Below, one piece after another: positions 44,786-56,377 of a stretch of 64,000 nt of DNA. The position numbers and the translations under genes are program-made. The notes under the pieces are model-generated. The model worked only from the letters and a program-made list of their open reading frames with translations. It was not told the origin of the DNA and searched no databases. Every line of letters starts with the position of its first letter. Positions within the stretch are counted from its first letter, which is position 1. This stretch comes from Nepenthes gracilis (lineage: Eukaryota > Streptophyta > Magnoliopsida > Caryophyllales > Nepenthaceae), in the NCBI GenBank assembly GCA_033239525.1, contig BSYO01000026.1, positions 6,882,001-6,946,000 of the forward strand, written 5' to 3'.

Positions 44786-46070
44786 TGTAACATTTCAGAT
44801 ATTTTTGATAACATTTTTTTAAATAAATAAAATTATAAATAATTTTAATTGGATAATTTGATTAATTTAGTCGGTCTAAACTTTACATGGCTAATAAATT
44901 ATGGTCTTAAATATACTATCATAGAGGGGCCGATCCATTACATGTTAGGTTAAGATAGATATGCTTCTTTCAAACCTTATTACCAATTAGGATTATCTAA
45001 TATATTTTAGAGAATCTTATTAAATTATCGAAAATTTTCAAAGGCTAATGTTGTAAAGAGATAACATTGTAAAATTTAATAATGAATTTTTGATCCCTAA
45101 TTGTCCCTATACAGTAGACAAGTGTTAATATGTTAGTTAAAATTTTAGTGTTGAAAGTTAAAGTCTATCATGACCAAACTTTGAAGTAAATATTTCGGGA
45201 GGAAAAGTAAGAGTTTGCGAAGTGGTTCCATGATAATGTATGGTAGTTGAAATTAAGGTAATTTTGTAAGTAGTTAGCGATATATAGGTCATGAATTACG
45301 GTAACAAAAATGGTTAGTAAGTTAATTATATTTTAGGAGGTTGATTATATAAAGATAAAAATATTTAATCACATCAAATCAAGCCATATCGATCAAACCC
45401 TTTTAGCTAGTTCTACTTTAGCAGGTTATTGGTTATGATTTTTGGGAATTAAAATTAGGTTATTAAGAATATTATAAAAGTAGTAATTAGCCATGGATTT
45501 GTGGACACCTTTGTTGGAGTCAAAATTTAAATGAATAAAGTAGGTTAGGGACTAGTTAAAATTTATGAGTTGATTATTACAAATAAAGAGGGATATAATC
45601 CACCTCTCCTATTCAATAGAAACTGTAAGAAGATACTAGAAAAGTCAAGCTGGCCATTCTAATTGGTCGGTGAGCAAAATTAGGAATGCGATTAAGCGAT
45701 TAGTATAAATATTTGAGTTAAAAATATTATGAACTCCGTAACTAAGTGGGGAAGCTTGGCCACTAGCATTGGAAGGGGAAGTTGTCGGTTGTTAAAGAAG
45801 AAATATGGAGTATGATATTCCTTAAATCAATTAACAGATAAGAGATAAGCGAGATAATTATTAAAAATCCTAGTTTTTAGAAAAAAAGTTAGTTGACTTA
45901 TAAGTTGTAGTATTTTAGATATTTTTAATAATGTTTTTATGAATAAATAAAATTATAAATAATTTTAATTATTTATTCAAATTATTATGTGGGTCTCATC
46001 CGTGCGAAATTGGAATGCCATAAATATTAAATATTAAAATTTTGAGAATCTGTTCTATTTAATTATAAAA
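44786..46070. repeat. Two LTR-start-like fragments
   Basis: TGTAACATTTCAGATATTTTT at 44786 and TGTAGTATTTTAGATATTTTT at 45906 begin matching stretches of about 65 bp that both contain AATAAATAAAATTATAAATAATTTTAATT. The TGTA start followed by ATTT/CCCG is typical of Gypsy LTR ends and resembles 51713 (TGTAATGTCCCG). The sequence between shows no coding. These are most likely overlapping remnants of LTRs. Confidence 0.4.
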
Positions 46071-46072
46071 TC

Positions 46073-46075
<3 letters not shown>

Positions 46076-46125
<50 letters not shown>
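46076..46125. repeat. (AAT)n microsatellite
   Basis: About sixteen AAT triplets in a row, followed by an AAGAAG purine tract. Confidence 0.92.
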
Positions 46126-46126
<1 letters not shown>

Positions 46127-46259
46127 GAAAAAGAAGAAGAAGCAGCTCGAAGAGAGAGAGGGGGCCATCTGTCGATTTTTTTCACTGCTGCGCCTTCTTC
46201 TTCTCTAGCCAAACATCCTTCTCTCGGTTTCCTAAAATCATATTCTCCAACCAACTCTC

Positions 46260-46511
46260 ATTCTTCGTTTCGGTCGCCCACTACAATTTTCTTAAATAAA
46301 AGCCCCACCCTTAAACTTAACCTCTCTATTTAAACTGTGATTAGCCGCCACTTTGAGCAGCAGGGGAAAATCAGTGTTCGCGATCGATGAGGAGGAAAAA
46401 GGGAAAGAGATCGTCAAATTGAGAGGGAGAGGAGCCAAAGCCTTGTACGCCAGTTGCTAATAACTATTATCGCTGCTGTTATTGCTGGGCTAAAGAGAGA
46501 AGAAAATTCAG
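46260..46511 (+). promoter_or_regulatory. Orphan promoter and first-exon-like block
   Basis: The sequence resembles a plant gene 5' end: a TATA-like CTATTTAAACTG near 46325, a purine-rich GAGGGAGAGGAG leader, a short frame starting at 46387 (MRRKKGKRSSN, then stop), and a donor-like TTCAG|GTGTGC at about 46511. No following coding exon is recognisable before 48.6 kb, so this may be the start of a truncated gene, a non-coding RNA gene, or a gene whose coding part lies elsewhere. Confidence 0.3.
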
Positions 46512-48595
46512 GTGTGCATTTTTCGTGACCTTTCATTTCTAGCACATAAATCCCTTCTTTCATTCTTGTTGATATCAATATTCAAGGTAACATGTCTTGA
46601 TTTCGAGGCTTTCAATTGAAATTGGTTGTGAAAAGAGAAATCAGGAAATACAGAGCATACGGCTCTGCTGTGGGTTTTTCAAGAAATTTACCAGGTTTTA
46701 AGGCTCGAAAAAGGGATTTATGCCATGAAGTTCTTGTTTTACATGTGGTATGATGAAACAGTGTGTTTCATGAAGGAAGAAGAAACAGAGCATTTTGCTC
46801 TCTTTGAATTTACCGTCTTCAAACACAGCGATTTACCGACGATGGGCAGTAATTAGTTGATGTGGGTAATGCCGATTGTTGATGGTATATAAGTATATGG
46901 GTATATGTGCTCTAGTATACACAAAGGTGCGTATGTAATTGTATGCAGACATCTGTATATATGGATGATACTTATGGCTTGTGTGTGCATGAATATGGTT
47001 ATAAATGTAGGACGGCAACAGGTTGTATGACATGTATGTCTTTGTACGAGGTATATATACGTGCATATGTAAATATAAGTGTATTTATTTGTATGTCTAT
47101 ATAAATATATAGGAGATATTTTATAACTTTAACGATAAGATGCTTTAAGGGAAAAATCTTTTCATAGTTTTAAAAAGAGATCTAATAGTTTCTTTTAGTA
47201 CCCAGGTGGTAAAGGTTACAGTAGGAAAAAACATTGATTCATTAGTAGTTTATTTACATGATTAAATTGTAATGATAAGTAGAATATAATATACTTAGGT
47301 AGGTTTGATAATTGAAGGACTTGCGGCCTTAGTATGAGGTAATTATATAAAACACTTAAGTGTTTCTACTAATTTTTAGTATTCATTATTCCTTTTTGTA
47401 TTTCTTTCAATTTGCGCGAATATATTTTTTATACTCTATAGCAAAATAGAGGAGAGCATATAAAAATACTAAAGTATCTTGTTGAAAGTGAGGTTATAAT
47501 ACCTTATTATACTTTATTATTTTTCGATATTAATTCCATATCTGGTGGATGGGGTTGATTTATTTTTAAGGTGTGACATTTATAAACTTGTAGGCATCAT
47601 ATAAAATGATATATGAGATATCATTGCTGAGTGATATCGCATGTGGTATGAGCATGCCACAAGTAAAGTATTCAGGAGGATTGTTGAAATTTTGGAGCTA
47701 TATTTTTTCTCAAATTTTTGATGTATGAGGATATTCAAATTATAACAATTATATTTTATTATTTATGGACATACTATGATATTAATTTGAGATTTATGTT
47801 TTCCGTGTGATTGGATTTGTGCGATAATTGTGGACTGGGTTCGGATCGTCACATAAGTAGGTGGCTAAATATAAGGAGATTATTATGTAAGGAAGTTAGT
47901 AAAATCTAAGATTATTACAACTACTAGTTAGGTGGCCAATTACATCAATGTTAGTTAAAGGGTTAAGTGGGTAGAGGCTGCTAACAAAGGATAGTTCTAC
48001 AAACAAGTCATGGAAGAAAATCAGCCCGTGCTCCTAAGTGTTACGGGAAAAAAACTACCTAGAGCCAAATCCCCTCCTTTTATAAATTAGACTCTTGATT
48101 TTCTTGGTTTCCAAAGAAGAGAAAGGAAAGAGGAAAAGAAAGAGCATTCAATGTCAAGGTAAGTAATTTCTTGACCTTCCATGTTCTACTCTAAATCTTA
48201 TAACAATAGATTCTTAATTTCTTTATTGAAATTCATGATTAATAATTAGGTATGTTACGGTCATAAAGAAGCATTTTCAAGGGATCAACTATGATTGGGG
48301 AAAAGAATTTAAAAATATTGATTAAGAAGTAGTGTTCTAAACATTGAAATCCAATAATTGATTTAGTTTTAGTAGCATGATTGTTGGATTTAAAAATTGA
48401 AGTCTATAATTTAGAAAAGTTAAAACTAGTATCATGACACTTTATAATGGTCCTTTGATGCATGATCAAAATGGTAAAGAAATAGCATATTAGTAGTCAT
48501 AGAGGCCAGATTTGTTAGAGATAAAATGAAGGTTTGGACATTTGATTCTATAAATCACACTTACATGAAAATTAATAATAGACAAAGGAAGAAAA
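46512..48595. other. Non-coding DNA with simple-sequence and LTR-like segments
   Basis: 46880-47110 is a degenerate GTATAT/ATGTAT-rich tract. Around 48060-48170 there is an LTR-end-like layout: TTTTATAAATTAG (TATA-like), a purine-rich GAAAGGAAAGAGG block and GTCAAGGTAAG. No coding sequence is seen. Confidence 0.35.
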
Positions 48596-51500
48596 TGTGG
48601 CATCCCACGACCTCATGTATACTTAATGAAACGTCATAATACATATAAATTTATAAATATATTATTATTATACACAGGATCCATATGGTGGCATTTTGAG
48701 TGGCTCTAACCTCGTATAATTTGAATATGACGTCGAATTCTTTAGAGATGCTACTAAGAATAAAAAATTATTACTATAAAAATTTAAAAAAGTATAAATA
48801 ATAACCATAACCATTAGCGGAAGCACAACTAAATGATCAAATCAACATCATATATATTTCTTTTCTTTATTTATTATAAGACGGAGTACATTTCTAATAT
48901 CAAATTTATCAAATACATTACAATTCATCACTGTTAGATCCTAATCACCTTCTGGCTTTAATCTTGATCACCAGTTACCAACTTATATATTCCATTTGAG
49001 GGGTTAGAAAAATAGCAAGTGAGTGAGTCAAATGTTCAGTAAGATACAAATAAAAATAAAGATACACGCATTTATACTTAAAATAAATATATAATTAAGA
49101 TGAATATGAATCATTCAAGAATATGCATGAAATTTTGACTTCTTTAACTTTTGTTTTCTAACTCTTAATTATAATTTATCATTTTATCATTTATCTTTAG
49201 GGATTAGGGTTAGTAAGCCTTATCAGCTAACGGAGCGGTCAATCGAGAAAAAAATTTTGTATACTTTTACACAATTTAAGGTACAGACCCACACAATTTA
49301 ACACACTGTAGTGAGTGGTATACTTTTAACCCTGTATATGGGGCCAAATAACAGAATTGCTGCTAAAAGTACCTCCATGGCAGAGGGGCATTTTTTGAGT
49401 TTTCACTGTAATATTTTAAGGCATGCTAGTGAATATTATTCGCTGAAAATGATTCCTTAGTCCAATTTCTTAATACATGTTCAAAACTTCATATGGAAAC
49501 TTTTACATTCTTCATAATTCTTAATCTTCTCCATTCCAGGAGAAAATACTTATCCTAATGGAACTTTCAAATCTTTCATATACTTTTCCATAATATCGAA
49601 CATATAATCATAAAATACGGTAATTATAAATAAACTGTAAATTGTAACAGAAATCAACGTATTTTTTTAAATTTATAGCTTTAACCTTAAACTTTTATAT
49701 GTGTTACAAATTTAGATTTAACAAGTGATATATTCGGTTGACTCAATTGCTAATACGGTAGTCAGTTCAAGATCAATTCGGGCCGATTTCTTAGCACAAT
49801 TACTTGCGGATTCGATTATCGGTTCATGACCAATTAATGGCCGGCTCAAGGGATTGTCCCGTACCAATTTTTTATTTTTAATTTTTATCACTTGTGAACT
49901 AGTTTAGATGAACCGGTTCAACGATTCAAGGCCTCTCCATTTGCTAAAATTTTAGCATTTGATCAGTTCTTTTTATTTAATTTGTGGCCCCATTCGGGGT
50001 CAGTTCGAGGCATATATATATTTTTTTGATACCTTAATATTAGCTCATAATATTTTGGTTAATTTGGGTGCCAGTTGAACTGATTTGAAAATAGAAATTA
50101 GGCCGGTTCAGTAGCCCCAATTCCAGCATCAACATGGATGCTGTCACCCAATTCTAGCACCTATTTAGGGGCCCGATTCAGTATTTTCTTCAAGGTATTT
50201 TTGGATGCCGATTTATAGGATGATAGTTCGACTTTAGTACTTGATGACTTGGCGGAGTCGGCTTTTGGTCCACCGATTCACGGCCAGCTCAGTCCATTTC
50301 CTTAGACTGTCAGAATTAGTTTCCAGGGTACTGTGCCGGTTCTGGTGATGTTCAAGGGTCCGATTTAGTATCCATTTCAAGGCGTTTTGGGTGGCTGATT
50401 CATTGGTGGGTAGGTCAACCTGAGTACATGATACTGTGGCTGGGCCGGCTATCGGTTCAACTGATTTAGGTCTGGTTCAGTCAATCTTTCCCAAACTGCC
50501 ACATTCATTTCCAGTAGAGAATCAAAGGATCAGTTCTGTCTTTGTTGGTTTTATGGCCAATTCAAGACCGGTTGGAGGAGTCCAATTACAGTTAAGAGAC
50601 TCATGTTTAATAATTGGCTTGGTTCTTGGCTGGTTCAGGCTGAAATTCCAGCCGGTTTGGGTCAGAAGTGTAGCTGAAGATTCTGTATCAGTAGTATTCT
50701 GATGCAGACAATTTCTGTTACGGTTTCGGTGGTCGGTTCATGTAAGGTACTGATTTTCAGAATATAGTAAATGTGAGTAATTAAATTAATATAAGTGGAT
50801 CAAGGTTTTAAGACACGGGAGGATGTGGATCAAAGGGCCGAACACCCAAAATTGGTGGAATTGAGAACCGGCATTATAAGCTCAAAATATTAATCAATAA
50901 ATATAATTTGGGGTTTAAATGATGGTAATCTCGGGGTATTAAATTACTATAATCACAATTAGGCTCGAGGTATATGGAAGGATATGTTTCAGAGTTAGAA
51001 ATCGGGCGGTGGTGCCGGGTGGATTGCTGGGTGCTCGAGCACCCGATGAGTGCCCGACGAGCACCGATTCCAGTGTTGGCGCACCTATTGCACGTTGCGG
51101 ACCGCGCTTGAGGGCCGATTAGCATAAAAGCCGCGTGCGGGTTTCTTTTTAACCATTGAGGATGTGGTTTGGGAGAGAAAAGTAGAGGCTTCGGGTAGAG
51201 AGAGAGAGGGAGGGAGAAGAGAGAGAAACGGGCAAACGAAGGCTCCCGGGTTCGATTTCGACTTTGAGCTAGTTGGAGAAATCGTAGATCAGGTTGAGGT
51301 AAATATATTTATACCCTTCTCTTCCATTCTTTTTGATTTTTGTTCGATACCTTTTGGATATTATTGTCCAAATATCCGACCCATATATGTATATGTGATA
51401 TCCATAGTTTAATTATGCATATTTATGAATTTCATGTCCGAATTTGTGGATTCCAACTGATTTCCGCACTTAAAACCTAACCCCGCATCTGAGTAGTTTC

Positions 51501-51712
51501 GAGCTCTGATATTTAGGACTTTTGTATAAATTGGGACTAGAATATCACTACACACATCCTATATAAATAAGTTTATCGATTGGGTATATAATTTGGTAGT
51601 TTTATGTATATTTTCGTTCGCTGGAATCCTAGGATGTGCCCGGACCTTGTTTATGCATTTACTTTAAAATTTATGCATAAATTGGCTTGAGATTATGATT
51701 ACTTATGTTTTG
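48596..51712. repeat. Long LTR-like block related to the solo LTR
   Basis: Starts TGTGGCATCCCACG after GAAAA. It shares order and motifs with the solo LTR at 16243-19553: GTGAGTCAAATGTTCAGTAAG (49021 onward) against GTGAGCCAAATACTCAATAAA, TAGTAAGCC..CAGCTAACGGAG (49212) against TAGTAAGCTCACCAGTTAACGGAG, and AATATTTTAAGGCATGCTAG (49411) against AATATCCTAAGGGATGTTAG. A GGTTCA-rich cluster lies at 49730-50760, as in the solo LTR. The right border is uncertain and 50760-51712, with a GC-rich patch at 51000-51120, may belong to a different element. Confidence 0.5.
49730..50760. repeat. GGTTCA / CCGGTT motif cluster
   Basis: Frequent GGTTCA, CCGGTTCA, GGCCGGTTCA and TCGGTTCA at irregular spacing, much as in 17500-18320. 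Stretches between them also share wording (CGATTCACGGCC, GGCTATCGGTTCAAC). Confidence 0.6.
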
Positions 51713-52049
51713 TGTAATGTCCCGATTTTTAAATATCATAATTAAGGTCATATAATCAAGATTTGGTTTAATTAATGGTAGAAATATTAAGTTATGAAGA
51801 AGTCATCTCAATTGCCGACAATTTATTATCTGCTAAGCGTAAATGTTGATCGGTGGAATTGGCAAGTTGCCTGCAGAAAAGCGTTGACCAGAATCGGCTT
51901 CGTTGACTGAATGAATTAATTGTTGACTGCTAGGGATTGTTGACCGGATGAAGGTGAACGTGACTAGTCAAGACGTTGACTGGGTAATTGGATTTTACCT
52001 GATTTACAGAATTTGCCTTGAATGGCAAAATGACCGGAATGCATAATTT

Positions 52050-52390
52050 TTTTGGAATGGTGCGAAATGGGCAGAATGGTTCAAACGGGCGGAATGGTAA
52101 AATTTGCCCTGTTTGAGCAAAATGCCAATATGGTGCATTTTGCCAGTTTGGAGCAATTCGCCCGGTATGGTGCAAAATGCCAGTACGGTGCATTTTGGAT
52201 GGTTTGGTGTACTTCACCAGAATGAAGCAAATTGATGAAATTGAGGTAAAAGTGACCGGTATGGCAAAAGTGACCGGTATGCATTTTAAGGGAAAATTGG
52301 GTGATATAAGTTAATTGGAAATTTGGAAGTGTTGACCAAAAAATTGGGTGATACAAGTTGATTGGAAATTTGGAAGTGTTGACTCAGAAT
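52050..52390. repeat. Short repeats: GGTGCATTTTG block and 47-bp duplication
   Basis: 52050-52290 holds repeated and partly inverted GGTGCAAAATG/GGTGCATTTTG and GACCGGTATG motifs. AAATTGGGTGATA...GGAAGTGTTGAC occurs at 52294 and again 47 bp later at 52341. Confidence 0.6.
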
Positions 52391-52740
52391 AGTCATGAAC
52401 TGCAGTCTAGTAACAACCGTGGGTTGCTACCGAATAGTAACTAACCAAGGACGTTTGGGGAATCAAGAAAGCGACTGAGGTCGTTTAGTAAAGAGATAAA
52501 GAGTCCGAGGACTTATTAAGAGTCCGCGGACTCATCATGAGACTAAGAAAATTAGAATAAGACCATGGACTCACAACATTTTGAGAACTTAAAAGAATGT
52601 TGCATTTATTCACCCCCTTGTGAGTAACCTTATATACTGGTTTGTCATTGGAGAATTTTTTAAGAGCAAATGATAGAGTGCATTTGTAGGAGTGAAAATC
52701 TGAAAAAGACTGGCAAGGCAAAAATTACCGGTCAATGGAG

Positions 52741-52799
52741 GTTGACCGGTTGAACGTGTGCGGCCGGTTGAACGTGTGCGGCCGGTTGAAGGTGCGCAC
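52741..52799. repeat. 18-bp tandem repeat with CCGGTTGAA, 3 copies
   Basis: CCGGTTGAACGTGTGCGG repeated, the third copy reading CCGGTTGAAGGTGCGCAC. It is flanked by GTTGACCGGT upstream and CCGGTCAACAAGTCGACC downstream, so the block has palindromic W-box-like sides. Confidence 0.75.
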
Positions 52800-53445
52800 G
52801 GAAGTTCTTTATAGCAAAAAGGCCGGTCAACAAGTCGACCGGCCAAGGAGGCAAATGAAGCACATGAAATTGACCAGTTGGTTTATCGTTATGAAAATGA
52901 TCGAGGACATGAGATAATATTGGAATTGATAATTTGGCATTCGTTGGTAAGGATTTTCGGAGTACTTTTGCAAGTGTATTGCAAGTGTAATGCCAAAGGA
53001 CAGAATTGGTAAGTTTATCAGACCAGGCACTCTAAGTAGACGATCATCAGAATCAGTGTAAGCCTATACCCTGCTCCCACTAACTCCGTTAACCTTCTAG
53101 CAAGGAAAGATTTAAAAGGAAAAAACGTATTAATTATGTGACATGCTCTCACCTACTCACACATACCCATTGCCTACAAATACGAGAGATCAGGGGTTAA
53201 GGAAGATGCTAGAAATCTGGAAGAGGTAACAAAAGGAGAAGGAGAAGAAGGAAAGGAAGAATTCAGTTCAGGGTTAAGAAAGGGAGTTAGTAGATTAGGC
53301 AAGTGTACCTTATGATTTTGATAATTTATGTTTAAAGCCTATTAAATAATATTGCTTTCATGCTCTCTCTTTGTTATATATCTATGTGAAGCATGATAAG
53401 GTAATTACTTTCTGCATGTTGTTATTGCTTATAAATGTATCATTA

Positions 53446-53580
53446 AAGAACTTCGATCATTTGCATTATGAAAGAACTTCAGTTATTTGCATATAAGATA
53501 AGTCCGATTATTGTATGTTTAAAGAACTTCTGTTATTTGCCCTTTTTTCAAAAGAACTTCGGTTATGTTTAAATTTCTTC
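53446..53580. repeat. AAAGAACTTCGGTTATTTGC-type minisatellite
   Basis: About four to five degenerate copies of AAAGAACTTC(A/G)GTTATTTGC. The same word in another form (AAAAGAACTCCGGCTTTTGAT) is amplified at 60893-61215 in the next LTR. Confidence 0.6.
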
Positions 53581-53745
53581 CTTGCATTTGAATCTGGTAT
53601 TTTAGTAAATGGCAAAGATTAAGCTACAGTATGCGAATAAAGTTAACCTACATGTTTATCTGCAATGTTTAGAAAGTATCAGCTCACTTATTTGAAAAAT
53701 TTTATCTGTTGGAAGTTAAGATGAAAACTATATGACAATGGAAAA

Positions 53746-56377
53746 TGTGACGGACCAGGTTATTCTCCTTAAATAACATCCGTTAATGGTAACATAAACT
53801 TATGCCTATAATTTATCATTACGGATTCTGAGAAAATTTCGACAGAGTTTTCTCTACAATTGAACGAAAAATTAAAAATACAACCTGTTTAAAATAACAT
53901 GGACAAGCACACAACTATCCAATTTAGATATTTTGGACTACAACACAATACACAGGACCACATCGCCATATCATTCATGGCTCCAACACAGTATTTCTAA
54001 CTATCATATTGGATCTGAAGAGATGTCATCTAGGACTAAATAAAATTCAAAACATCCAATATTATTGCGGAAGCATAGCTAAATCTAAAAACCTTCGGAA
54101 GTACAACAATAACCATAAAATAATAAAAAACCACATTGAACTACTAGACTGTTTATATTTTATTACAACAGACGTATCTAAATCTTTAGGCCTTCGACAT
54201 TCAGCTAATCTCCTCAAGTAAGTCTCTCTCCTTACTCTAATTAATCGGGAACCGACTTAATGTTCTCATATGGAGGGAGAAACAGTAAGAGTGAGCATAG
54301 AACTCAGTAAATATAATCATACATCACTAACTACAGCAAATAATAGGAAAAACAGTAATTGGGTAGGGGAAACATATAAGTTGAATAAAAAGAAAGCATG
54401 TGAGGAGAGGGGACATCCAGGATCATCTGGTTCGCATGTTTGTTCTGATTACGTTTATTCATTTTCATTACTTTTGTTAATATTTGCGGACCCGAGCTAG
54501 TAGGTCGTACTAACCAACGATGTGAGAGAACGAGAAAAGAAATGTGTCTTCCACACATTTTAAAGCCAGCTACATTTTAGGCTTGCAGCACTCGACCATT
54601 TCAACTCGCCCCATGTCCTTCAGGGACCAGGGTAATCATCGTTCTTCCACAATAGTATCCTAAAGCGTCCCACGAACATCACCTGCTTCCACGAGCAGCC
54701 AGAATACGTGGCTAAGTATTTCTTGGGTTCACACCGTGATGGATATGGTAAGTTAGAGATTACTACCACTATGAACCATGGTCCTGGTTTCAAGAGCAAT
54801 CTTAATCCTTTGAAGGGGAATCCACCATTTGTCATATATATTCTCCAATCGAAAAATCACATTCCCATCACATATCTCCAGCCGGGAGACCAAATCCATC
54901 ATATTGCACTTTGTGGATTCCCTTCCATTTACTTGCTCAATTCTCATCTTTCTGTGGGACTTAATTTCTTTTAGCAATTCGATCTAAGTTCATAAGAGAG
55001 TTTAAAATTTCTTACCTCTGATGGTCAAATATCATCTTAGAAGCCTCCGGGACGCATTTCCTTACTTTCGGTGTATAAATACACATTTTTGGGGCTTACA
55101 TTTAACATGAACATTTAATCATACGTTTCAGCACAATTAAATAGGGGTAGAGAATACAAATTTACACTTTGGGGTCCTCCAGAATGCATTTCCTTGTGAA
55201 CGGAGCACGGATATATATTCCGAAGCTTACATTTACATTTAAACAATTAAACATAATTTTCACAACAATTAAATAGGGCAAAGCATGTAAATGTTCCATT
55301 CAAAGTCGGATGAACAGTGTCAGGGGGCATTTTAGAGCATCCGGACGCCGCAAATGGGTCGATACTTGTGAGATCGGATGTCCGTTTAATACATATGCAT
55401 AATTGGGACGTGGTGATTCATATTTTGAGGTCGATTCAATATAATACGAAGGTAGAAGTATGGAAATTTTCCATTTCATCTCGGATGAACAGTAACAGTG
55501 GCATTTTAGAGGGCTCAGACGCCATGAACGGGTCAAAACGTATGAGATCGATTGTATGGCTGATATATATACATAATTGGGACGTGGTGATTCATATTTT
55601 GAGGTCAATTTAACCAAATACAGAGGAGAAATGGGAAATCTCCAATTTTTGTGGGTTAGGGTTTGGTGGAACTCCACCGAACGGATCGGTGAGAAAATCG
55701 GGCAATAAACTACATACTTCATGGTCTCAAGGCATGGGCAATGCATTTTTCATGGTTTGGGTGGGTATTGAGATGAAAATACCCGATGGTAAACGAAAAA
55801 CATCGAAAGAGAAAAGTTAGGGAGTATGAGAACCTTAATCCAACACCAATTAACCTAGGCCCTGAATCATCACTGATCAATTTAAATACTAAGTCGGCAC
55901 TAATGAAATTAAAACCTCAAGGTGCCTCCTTACAGCTCCTACCGACCTTAGGGTGGACCACTACCTCGTGTATTTCCTTGACTAAAAACCATGTTACTTC
56001 CTATGACCACAAACATCACAATATTATGAATCCTCCAATAATTAGATTAGAGGGAGGGCTAAGATTGATGCATTTCAAAATTAAACTCTTAAGCCCAAGA
56101 CTTAAGCATTTCCTCTAATCCGAACTATTTAATCTCGCTTAACCTGAATCCTCAAACCTCAGTTGATTAGCCTAGGCATACGTTCGGTATCAACTAACTT
56201 AAACGCTAAGTTGCAACTGAAGTCTAGTCTAGTTTAGGAAAACTAAGATACCTCGAACTATTCCAACTTAATCATCTCATACCTTAATCTACCTATTTCG
56301 GCCAAATCTTAACTGGTCCTAAGCTTCCACATACAATTCAGATCAAACTTAGGTATCTCTTTTTCTCTGATACCAAC
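53746..56377 (-). repeat. Array unit 1
   Basis: 2632 bp. Contains the 175-bp internal duplication at 55306-55655 and a primer-type site at its right end. Features such as GTGAGCATAGAACTCAGTAAA (54292) and GAGCTAGTAGGTCG (54493) recur in units 2 and 3 (GAGCTAATATGTCG in unit 3). Confidence 0.7.
55306..55655. repeat. 175-bp tandem duplication inside array unit 1
   Basis: TCGGATGAACAGTGTCAG at 55306 and TCGGATGAACAGTAACAG at 55481 begin two copies that share GGCATTTTAGAG, TGAGATCG and CATAATTGGGACGTGGTGATT. The same duplication is in unit 2 (57929 and 58104), so it predates the array. Confidence 0.8.

Larger units (their letters stand above)
51713..53745 (+). repeat. Truncated chromovirus-like LTR
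   Basis: Begins TGTAATGTCCCGATTTTT and is cut at 53745 by the tandem LTR array. It shares features with the LTR at 59863-62298: many GTTGAC/GTCAAC motifs near its start (51840-51985), the sequence TAGGCAAGTGTACC (53298) against AGGCAAGTGTACTC, and later repeats of AAAGAACTTCGGTTATTTGC type (53446-53580). Several local repeats lie inside (listed separately). No coding content. Confidence 0.5.

Noticed and set aside
46620..46800. Possible microRNA precursor from small GC-rich hairpin words (CAGAGCATACGGCTCTG)
   Set aside because: The stem is only six to seven base pairs and no known plant microRNA sequence is present.
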